Notes under the pieces: generated by a model
The model's input: only the letters and a program-made list of their open reading frames with translations
What the model was told of the DNA's origin: nothing
Database searches by the model: none
NCBI GenBank assembly: GCA_019925095.2
Contig: CM034410.1
Coordinates: 15,730,436 to 15,794,435 of the forward strand
Length of the DNA: 64,000 nucleotides
Direction: 5' to 3'
Source: Dendrolimus kikuchii
Lineage: Eukaryota; Arthropoda; Insecta; Lepidoptera; Lasiocampidae
Made by a program: the position numbers and the translations under genes
Part shown: positions 56,751 through 64,000 of the stretch, in pieces
Layout: every line of letters begins with the position of its first letter
How positions within the stretch are numbered: the stretch's first letter is position 1

Positions 56751-57021
56751 TATAGCGGCGGTTGAAATAATAAAGCTTGATTGGTAAACTTGTTTTAATG
56801 AATAAACCTACTGAACGAACCCCGAACGCGCGGCGCGCAGGCCGGCGCGTGAGTTCCTACATACATGCGTACGTCACAAGGTTGCAGGATTAACTGAGTA
56901 GCTTGGCCGGCGGGCGGTCGGGCGACCCGAACGCCGCGAGGGTGGAGCGGGGGCCCGCATCGGGGATACGATGTTCCCAACACGTATACTTCCAGCGCTT
57001 TTACATACTTGCCGCGCTATA
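56751..57021 (-). repeat. 3' LTR of the Gypsy-type element
   Basis: This 271-bp direct repeat has tatag...ctata ends, with an internal GC-rich half. The ORF of the element runs into it and stops at 56874. Confidence 0.95.
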
Positions 57022-59051
57022 GTCTCCCCCTCCAAGTCCTCGGACACCCCGGGAGAGGACTTGGCTTTGGAAGGCCTACCCCTCCTCCTACTCTGAATTA
57101 CGGCAGAATCTCCTTGATATAAAGTGAGAGCACTAGCGTGGTACTTAGTAGTGTTTCCATTATTATCTACTACTTTATAGGTGGTAGGACTAACTAACTC
57201 AGCTATTTTGAACGGTCCCAGTCGTCTGGGCGTAAACTTACTAGTAACCCCTTTGTCAACATTACTGGAAACGTGGGCCGAAACCAAAACTAAATCACCA
57301 ATTTTGTAGCTTGGTGCGGGTTGACGCCCCCTATCGGCGTAAATCTTCCTCCGACACTGTTGATTAGTGATTCGCGTAGCATCGCCCGTATCTATACGAT
57401 GCAGCGCAAAAGAAGTTGGCGCTCCCCCTGGAGTAAAAATGTCCTCTTGATCATTCAGGAGTTCCGAGAGCCGTTGACGTTGATCCGACCCAAAATGGGA
57501 ACCTACCTCTGGTTCAAATCTCATCGTAAAATATCGCGGTATATGACTAAAAGTATAACGAGAATTTTTAAAGTCAAGTACCACACCTGCGTCTAATAAA
57601 AAATTCATACCTAACAAGGTATGAGTTGCACCAGGCAAAATGATAAAAAGAGTGGGAACGACAGGCCCCTGCGGCACCCTTACATCCACCTTAGCTACAT
57701 CTACTACAAGATTTTTACATGAACCATCAGCTAACTTAACACTAGTACACGTTTTATCGAACTTATGACCGTGTTTCACTAAATGTGCACATAAACTTTC
57801 ACTAGCAACCGATTGCTTTGCACCAGTATCAAACAACGCACTCCCACGAGCACCATAAATCTCCAATTCCACTACGGGTCTCTGACGCGGGTCAATGACC
57901 TCGCTTCCAATAGCGGCAATTGACTGGAAAGCGGAAATAGAAGCAGACGATTCCTGTTTATTCTTACAAGTAGAGCAATTAGCTCGTATAACACCAGGCG
58001 TGCCGCATCCAAAGCATGTTACTGAAGGTGTCAAACTGTCTTCTTCTTTCTTAATGTTACCAGGAAACGACTTCTTAGATAACAGCTTCGGGCACTCCTC
58101 TTTCAAATGGCCGAATTGCTTACAATAATAGCAACGAGCTCTACTTGCTTTACTGGACGAAGCTGGTACTGCTGGATATGCTGTGTCTACAATCGGAGTC
58201 ACTGATTCCTTATTCTTTCTAAGCTGTGACTGCTGAGAGCTACGGCCTTCATCTAAAATATCTTCAATAGCACGGGCCTGTTCCAATAGCTCAGAGAAAG
58301 ACATAAAAGATTTACGACATATCTTCTCCCTTATTCTCTTATGCAGTAGCCCATACACCATGTCGAGCTGAGCTTCCTGAGAGATAGCAGTCGACGGCAA
58401 CTGTGCTAACAATGCTCTTATTTTGCAGACGAAAATATCGGTAGGCTCATCGCCTTGTTCCCGTTCAAATATTTTCCGGTAAACCCTGTGTGGCGGCAAA
58501 CGAGGACCATAAGTTTGCTTTAATAATTCTATGGCATCAGGCCAACTATCAACAGATGCTTTCACACCTTGCCACCAGGTTGCTGCAAGACCAGACAAAA
58601 GCATTGGCAAGCCTCGCAAGGCTATGTGATCTTCGATACCGACGCATTCCTTATATATTTCTATAGCGTCGACAAAAGCTAAAACGTCGCTCCCTTTTGC
58701 ACCGTCGAAGCGCGATGAGCAATTTGCAAAATTACCAGACAAGGCACTCGTAACAGGCGCAGGCGGTGAAGCTGGAGCGCGTATCAAAGACAAAAGATAC
58801 GCCAAGTGTTGATCCGTCATGACTATTGGAGTTCCCGGTTGAACAGACGGCGCCGGCGACTGCGCAAACGGCGCAGCAGAGGTGGAGGCCCCGCTAGGGC
58901 CCGCAGTAGGCGGTGGAGGCGCGCCCGGCGGCATATGAGCCACGCCGGACGCGGACAAGAGAGTCTCAGACTCTCCAGCGATACCCCTATCCACAGAGGG
59001 TATATGCTGATCCATCCCGTCACTGGTTGCACCAGACCGTGTAAGAACCAT
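56874..59051 (-). CDS. Gag-protease ORF fused in frame to integrase C-terminus (RT/RH/IN core absent)
   Basis: The 725-residue frame has, in order: a low-complexity N-terminus rich in Pro/Ser/Ala (1-115), a Gag capsid-like region (about 116-265, AATWWQGVKAS, RKIFEREQGDEPTD), and two zinc knuckles (CYYCKQFGHLKEEC and CFGCGTPGVIRANC, the latter with an unusual CCxxxC-type spacing). An aspartic protease follows (ALFDTGAKQSVAS, then ILPGATHTLLGMNFL). The start of the RT region (QEDIFTPGGAPTSFALHRID) then passes directly to an integrase C-terminal segment (KIGDLVLVSAHVSSN, TSKFTPRRLGPFKIAELVSP, TYKVVD). About 800 residues normally in between (RT, RNase H, zinc-binding and catalytic core of integrase) are missing without breaking the frame. 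It would need enzymes in trans to move. Confidence 0.9.
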   Translation of the reverse strand: MVLTRSGATSDGMDQHIPSVDRGIAGESETLLSASGVAHMPPGAPPPPTAGPSGASTSAAPFAQSPAPSVQPGTPIVMTDQHLAYLLSLIRAPASPPAPVTSALSGNFANCSSRFDGAKGSDVLAFVDAIEIYKECVGIEDHIALRGLPMLLSGLAATWWQGVKASVDSWPDAIELLKQTYGPRLPPHRVYRKIFEREQGDEPTDIFVCKIRALLAQLPSTAISQEAQLDMVYGLLHKRIREKICRKSFMSFSELLEQARAIEDILDEGRSSQQSQLRKNKESVTPIVDTAYPAVPASSSKASRARCYYCKQFGHLKEECPKLLSKKSFPGNIKKEEDSLTPSVTCFGCGTPGVIRANCSTCKNKQESSASISAFQSIAAIGSEVIDPRQRPVVELEIYGARGSALFDTGAKQSVASESLCAHLVKHGHKFDKTCTSVKLADGSCKNLVVDVAKVDVRVPQGPVVPTLFIILPGATHTLLGMNFLLDAGVVLDFKNSRYTFSHIPRYFTMRFEPEVGSHFGSDQRQRLSELLNDQEDIFTPGGAPTSFALHRIDTGDATRITNQQCRRKIYADRGRQPAPSYKIGDLVLVSAHVSSNVDKGVTSKFTPRRLGPFKIAELVSPTTYKVVDNNGNTTKYHASALTLYQGDSAVIQSRRRGRPSKAKSSPGVSEDLEGETIARQVCKSAGSIRVGNIVSPMRAPAPPSRRSGRPTARRPSYSVNPATL

Positions 59052-59312
59052 AATGCCTAATCGGAAAACTCTATGTTTCCACGGTGATAAATTGTCCGAT
59101 CACCAAGACAAACGGAAAACACAATATAGTTCAACACAAAATAATTGTTCATCGTAGCGATAGCCACCTAAACGTCGCGTTGAGTACTAACTCAGAACAA
59201 ACGCGGAACAAACGCATTAGGCACACACAGGTATCGCAAAGTTTATAACTAGAACACACTAAAACTGTTTTAAAACACTATATTTCGTGCCACACGTTGG
59301 GCTGCCAATTAT

Positions 59313-59583
59313 TATAGCGGCGGTTGAAATAATAAAGCTTGATTGGTAAACTTGTTTTAATGAATAAACCTACTGAACGAACCCCGAACGCGCGGCGCGC
59401 AGGCCGGCGCGTGAGTTCCTACATACATGCGTACGTCACAAGGTTGCAGGATTAACTGAGTAGCTTGGCCGGCGGGCGGTCGGGCGACCCGAACGCCGCG
59501 AGGGTGGAGCGGGGGCCCGCATCGGGGATACGATGTTCCCAACACGTATACTTCCAGCGCTTTTACATACTTGCCGCGCTATA
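59313..59583 (-). repeat. 5' LTR of the Gypsy-type element
   Basis: No difference from the 3' LTR was found by eye over 271 bp. Since LTRs are identical at insertion, the insertion is recent. Confidence 0.95.
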
Positions 59584-59774
59584 ATAGGAACTATACCCCA
59601 CCCTTAAGTAAATTAAAGTTACATAACTCTTCTTATGTAAAGGTAATCGAATTAATCACATTGTCCGACTAGAAGTAAGGAAGTATTCATACTGCCCGGT
59701 CCAAGTGAAAAATTCAAGTTATTTCAAACCATGATTTTTTAAATGGACCACGGTCCATTGTACATCTTATACTT

Positions 59775-60065
59775 ACATAACTTCACGCCAGTTCCCTTGC
59801 GGGGTAGGCACGAGCAACAGAGCGCCATTTCGGCCCATTCTTACACACCTCACTTGCCTCTTTGACATTCATAACTCTTGTCATGCACACTCGTCTGTTC
59901 TTAAGGCTCCTGACATCACCCTCCGCTAGTACACGATCAATTTGATCATGAAAGGTGTGTCGTGGCCTTCCACGACTTCTGCATCTATCCACTTTTGCAT
60001 TGTATATTTGTTAAGTCATTCTTTCATCATGCATCCTTCCACATGCCCGAACCACCGGAGCATTC
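59775..60065 (-). mobile_element. RTE-like retrotransposon 3' fragment (copy 11)
   Basis: This minus-strand relic of the same C-terminus (GRPRHTFHDQIDRVLAEGD) is flanked by cttatactt (59766-59774, 60066-60074). It lies in the last intron of the sugar transporter, directly left of the Helitron-like repeat at 60075. Confidence 0.9.
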
Positions 60066-60074
60066 CTTATACTT

Positions 60075-60308
60075 CTTATACATATATATAAAGCTGAAAA
60101 GTTTGTTTGCGTGAACGCGCTTATCTCAGGAACTACGGGTCTGATTTGAAAAATTCTTTAAGTGCTAGATAGCCCATTTATCGAGGAAGGCTATAGGCTA
60201 TATATCATTACGCTAAGACCAATAGGAACGGAGCACCAATGAACAATGTTTCAGTCGGGGGATTTTTTTAACTATTCCACGCGGATGAAGTCGCGGGCAG
60301 AAGCTAGT
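60075..60308 (+). repeat. Dispersed repeat K, copy 3
   Basis: The full-length-looking copy runs from 'cttatacatatatataaagc' to 'gcgggcagaagctagt'. Confidence 0.65.
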
Positions 60309-61114
60309 TATTAATATAGGCCCGCCAAAATAATAAATTTATCAAACTGAACGAAGCTATTGGTCATTATTCATAATGATCGGTCCATATTAATACTGCC
60401 CGATTAATCAAAGTGCCCGTGACATGCATAATATTAGGTCGAAAAACTGTCTAAGAGGTGCATGGCTAGAATTCAAAATCGCGCCCTTTGAGCTTAGGAC
60501 CCGTACGCTAGCCATTACGCTCCCATGACTTCAGCTTATCATCAGCTGTTTATTATTTAAGCGGGAATATCAAGCGTGGTTGCCAGGCTACACTTTCATA
60601 CATTAAATAGTATACTCTTCTCTCTCTGACTATAGTAATGTGTATATATGTCTATCTCCGTCCCCCAACACCGAGTACGCGCGAAATGCAGCGGCGTCGG
60701 CGCGGCTGCAACACTTCTTTACGAACCATGGGACTGTAAACTTCTGAACATACATATGTATATATATAATATATAAAATAAAACAATATCAAAGGCCGGC
60801 CCAGTGAAATATTCGACTTGTGTTTATATGATTGTGTGAAGTGCTAGCAGACGTAAATGTTCTACGTGCTATGTAAGTTATAATTATTCATATTTATTAC
60901 TGTTTGAATACACAACAACGGCCGCTCAAAGATGAACTATTTGCTAACCAGCGGTTACTATTCGGATGCCCGGAAACATCCCTTTTTTTATTACCATCGC
61001 CTATGGACATTTGCAACACCGACGGTGCTACAAACGCGCCGCTGCTTTCTCATTGGCTTTGTTGCCCTAGTATTTATTGAGAGGAATGACTTAATGACGT
61101 TCTCATCTCTTTTC

Positions 61115-61350
61115 TTTTTTTTATTGCAGGAGTTCAGCAGACAGGCAGACGATCCACTTGATGGAAAGCGGTTACCATCGCCTATGGACATTTGCAACCG
61201 CAAAGTTGCTACAAATGCGCTGCTGCTCTCTTAAGGGAGGCTGGAACCTGGTCACTAATGCCGGAACACAACTCAGGGTTGTTATGGCGACATACTTTAG
61301 ACCAGGGGTGGTAGCCATACAGTCGGGCGAATGCCCTACCACCTGGCAAA
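61115..61350 (-). repeat. Repeat A copy, truncated
   Basis: The inverted copy runs from 'ttttattgcaggagttcagc' to 'ccctaccacctggc'. A separate small inverted piece of the same family lies at 60990-61062. Confidence 0.83.
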
Positions 61351-61542
61351 ATCCCTAAAGTATTCTTTGGAAATTTGGGCACATACATCAATTTTAGATA
61401 CTTAATTTCTACCAAAGTTTTAGGGCATAGTTTACAGGAAAAGGGACAGTAAGTTAACAAGACAGAAGGACGGACAGACAAGATAGCTTGATATTATTAT
61501 TGCTAAAATAGCTATGAAAGCCTAAAAAGAAAACAAACCCAC

Positions 61543-61725
61543 CTCCGGTACGAAGACTTCAGCCAGCAGCACATAAGGCACAGTGCCTGCCCCAAACATG
61601 AAGGAGAAGCAGTACAGCATCACGATCAGCACCGTAACCCACGGCGGGGCCACCTGGCTCTGCAGCAGGTAGCCCAGGGCCGCCATGAAGCCGCAGACCA
61701 AGGCTGATGAAGCCAATATCAGAAA
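61543..61725 (-). CDS. Sugar transporter (MFS), penultimate coding exon
   Basis: This phase-0 exon (acceptor tttgtttctag, donor GTGGGT) encodes two hydrophobic segments: LVCGFMAALGYLLQS, then VTVLIVMLYCFSFMFGAGTV. It ends VPYVLLAEVFVPE. The last block matches 'G.gPvpwll.aEvfp...R' before transmembrane helix 11 of sugar-porter MFS proteins such as insect trehalose/glucose transporters. It joins in frame to the exon at 55638-55865 across a 5.7-kb intron full of mobile elements. Upstream exons are outside the window, so the substrate cannot be inferred. Confidence 0.85.
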
Positions 61726-62049
61726 CTAGAAACAAAATCAGGATGTTTTGAATAAACAAAATCAATTAACTGTCAAAAGTTATACAGAAATAATGCTTAC
61801 ATAAGTCCCCGCATTAAGACTAGCCTGTATCGCGGGACACCAAGATCATGTGTGACTGACATGTATTTTAATCTCTAAAAAAACTAAAAGGTATAAAATA
61901 ATTTATATCTTATGATAATAAAATTGCGTTTTAACTGTAAATCAGTAAACGCGATATTTTAATAATAAAAATCAAATAACATACCACGCACAAAACCGTT
62001 AAAACGTAGTTTTATTATCTGTACTATTTCTGATGTTTAAACACTGTCG

Positions 62050-62375
62050 GTTTTTGATGGGAACTGAAAGGGGACGTTGTGCTGTGCAGTTTTATTTTCT
62101 AAAAATGTGTAAAATTACTCTAAAATGAACAATAGTTGTAGGATATTGATAATTTTTGAGTAGTAATTATGTGTTTTGTGAGAAATGTGAACTGTAAAGT
62201 CAAATGTGGCCTTTTGAGTTATCACAAGAACTCCGTTGGATGGCACTAGCTGATAACCTACACTTTAGCTGTGCTACACAATAGGTTTAAGAAAATTAAG
62301 AAACTACATTGATTCTAAGATCTGGCTTAAAGGCCTAGCTGCCAAGCCATAAAATCCAAAAAAAAAATAATTAAA
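62050..62375 (+). repeat. Dispersed repeat G, copy 2
   Basis: It is colinear with 11090-11420, including 'gaacaatagttgtaggatat', 'gtggccttttgagttatcac' and 'agatctggcttaaagg'. A small insertion, 'ctccgttgg', is unique to this copy. Confidence 0.75.
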
Positions 62376-63098
62376 TACTCTGCAAATTAAACGCCTACAA
62401 TAATTTTCATAGCAATGGGGACTAACATGTTTTTTGCTCATACAACAACAGTTACGTACTAACATTTTTGATTGTACCTTGAAATAAATGTGAATGTGTT
62501 TTTATAGTCATAATTTGACAGCACTGTCTTTTATCATGGTTAGTGATGTGACGCGCAACTAGTGCTGTGCACATAGTGCCGCCACAAATGTACTAGTACG
62601 TAGTACATATAACTCAATGAGCCGATGAATGATATTTTGCATAAAATAAAGAATTTAATATTTTTTGTGTCTATTTATTTACATACATATCTGAACTATC
62701 TGACGGGTCGTTGCAATAATAAACAACCCGTTCATTTTCCAAGTATGCCATTTTGTTTATAATATTTACATAGCCGAATGTATCAATATCAAATATATAT
62801 TCGGATTTAAAGGGATTAAATTCTGTACATTTTCGTGACAAGTTTTTCTTTTGTCTCTAATGTGACATCACAGGTGTCAATTATAAAACATTCAATCTTG
62901 CCTGCCAGGCAGTAGGTGAACAGGTTTGTTTCGCCACATATCTATTATAAATAAAATATCATCATTTATTAGTATATAGTTATAAAAAATTCGGCCAAAG
63001 CATAATGCATTGCAACTTGCAATGGAATATACGTTGAGTTGAGCGTAATTGCAAATAAAATATTTTCAATTTTTAAATAATTGCTAATTTATTGGTAC
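62376..63098. other. Sugar transporter intron without recognised features
   Basis: AT-rich sequence upstream of the penultimate exon. No further transporter exon was found between 61726 and 64000. 60309-60985 is likewise unassigned. Confidence 0.45.
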
Positions 63099-63111
63099 AT
63101 AATCTATAAAT

Positions 63112-63695
63112 TTGGGGAATAGTTTGAATGGAGCGTTAGGTAAACTTCTAGGCGCTAAGAATCTCAGCCAGAAGGCCCAGCTCGCCGTACACAACGCGGT
63201 GCTGGTACCTGCGCTCACGTATGGAAGCGAGAGTTGGGTATGGAAGAAAGAGCATGAAAGTAGAGTAAACGCGGTCGAGATGCGAGCACTGCGCAAAATC
63301 TGCGGAGTGACGCTCGCGGACCGTGTTCGTAACACCGAAGTAAGAAAGAGAGTTGGTCTGAAAGAGAGTGTCGGGGTGAAGGTAAGGAAAGGAATGCTCC
63401 GGTGGTTCGGGCATGTGGAAAGAATGCATGATGAAAGAATGACTAAACAGATATACAATGCAAAAGTGGATGGATGCAGAAGTCGTGGAAGGCCACGACA
63501 CACCTTCCATGATCAAATTGATCGTGTACTAGTAGAAGGTGATGTCAGAAGCCTTAAGAACAGACGAGCTTGCATGACAAGAGTTATGAATGTCAAAGAG
63601 GCAAGTGAGGTGTGTAAGAATAAGCCTAAATGGCACTCTGTTGTTCGTGCCTACCCCTCAAGGGAACTGTCGTGAAGTTATGTATGTATGTATGT
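63112..63695 (+). mobile_element. RTE-like retrotransposon 3' fragment (copy 12)
   Basis: It is open for 187 codons from GNSLNGALGKLLGAKNLS to VVRAYPSRELS. It ends in (ATGT)n and is flanked by the 13-bp duplication ataatctataaat (63099-63111, 63696-63708). Confidence 0.95.
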
Positions 63696-63829
63696 ATAAT
63701 CTATAAATCATTATTAGTTCAAACATAGTAACAATTGTATTTTTAACTCAATTCAAATTGGTATAGGTATATAATAAGAGCAATAATTTACTTAACGGCG
63801 GAAGAACCACCGTAGTGTTTATAAAAGTG

Positions 63830-63852
63830 TGACGTCAGGAATTCTGACGTCA
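63830..63852. promoter_or_regulatory. Paired CRE-type palindromes
   Basis: Two full TGACGTCA boxes (63830-63837, 63845-63852) are arranged as an inverted repeat around gaatt. TGACGTCA is the CREB/ATF consensus. The following sequence to the right edge ('aataaatttcgtttattcca', 'cccagggaggtccgtcccg') could be an LTR-type terminus, so this may be a retroelement promoter rather than a host one. Confidence 0.35.
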
Positions 63853-64000
63853 TGATTGTTGGTTTCTTGGTGACGACCCATATTTGAGTCCTCGAAATAA
63901 ATTTCGTTTATTCCAAGAGCGTTACAACTTCCCAGGGAGGTCCGTCCCGTTCGACGGCTCGGACGATAATGAGCCACGCTTTTTTTTTGGAGCTGGACCC

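Larger units (their letters stand above)
56751..59583 (-). mobile_element. Young Ty3/Gypsy-type LTR element with deleted pol core
   Basis: Two 271-bp LTRs (56751-57021 and 59313-59583) look identical base for base and are flanked by the 4-bp duplication atag. Next to the 5' LTR (right side) is a primer-binding-type TGGCAGCCCAACGTGTGG (minus, about 59289-59307). Next to the 3' LTR is a polypurine tract ggacttggagggggagac (57022-57039). A single 725-codon ORF lies between. No envelope gene is present. Its position is the last intron of the sugar transporter, in the same orientation. Confidence 0.95.

Noticed and set aside
56795..56983. Identical 62-codon frames in the two LTRs
   Set aside because: They are the same LTR sequence twice, overlapping the end of the main ORF in another frame.

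Overview
This is insect nuclear DNA, almost certainly from a moth or butterfly. It is AT-rich and made of intron-split genes embedded in dense interspersed repeats. The tRNA-derived SINE with a tail rich in 'gcccagcagtgggac' and the many 3'-truncated RTE-like retrotransposons with (ATGT)n tails are typical of Lepidoptera. I cannot name the species. No prokaryotic genes, CRISPR array or ordinary tRNA/rRNA gene was seen.

Two host genes are visible, both on the minus strand. The first is a complete long-chain fatty acid transport protein / very-long-chain acyl-CoA synthetase (FATP, SLC27A family). It has eleven coding exons between 37177 (start codon) and 4050 (stop). All splice phases agree and the exons join to 660 codons, the usual family length. 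Intron 1 is about 17 kb. The second is the 3' end (last two coding exons, 61543-61725 and 55638-55865) of a sugar transporter of the major facilitator superfamily; its upstream exons lie beyond the right edge.

The rest is mobile-element sediment. 0-4 kb: an element carrying 72 perfect copies of a 9-bp repeat, plus two dispersed repeats. 4-20 kb: FATP exons 2-11 with introns holding RTE, hAT, solo-LTR, SINE-like, Penelope-like and fold-back sequences, and an inverted copy of FATP exon 3 inside intron 2. 20-37 kb: FATP intron 1, with RTE copies, a CR1/jockey-like fragment, and a mariner relic inside a solo LTR. 37-55 kb: intergenic repeats, including an 810-bp element with perfect 18-bp terminal inverted repeats, a hAT relic split by an RTE insertion, a tRNA SINE and a second copy of the 9-bp-repeat element. 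55-64 kb: the sugar transporter exons and a very young Ty3/Gypsy-type element with identical LTRs and one long ORF lacking the reverse transcriptase, RNase H and integrase core.

FATP would act at the plasma or ER membrane, coupling fatty acid uptake to CoA activation; the transporter would move sugars across a membrane. Nothing in the sequence ties the two genes together functionally. The most unusual observations are the inverted exon-3 copy, which would give one pre-mRNA both sense and antisense exon sequence; the expanded 9-mer array; the recent in-frame-deleted LTR element; and several pairs of repeats that serve as each other's empty-site controls.
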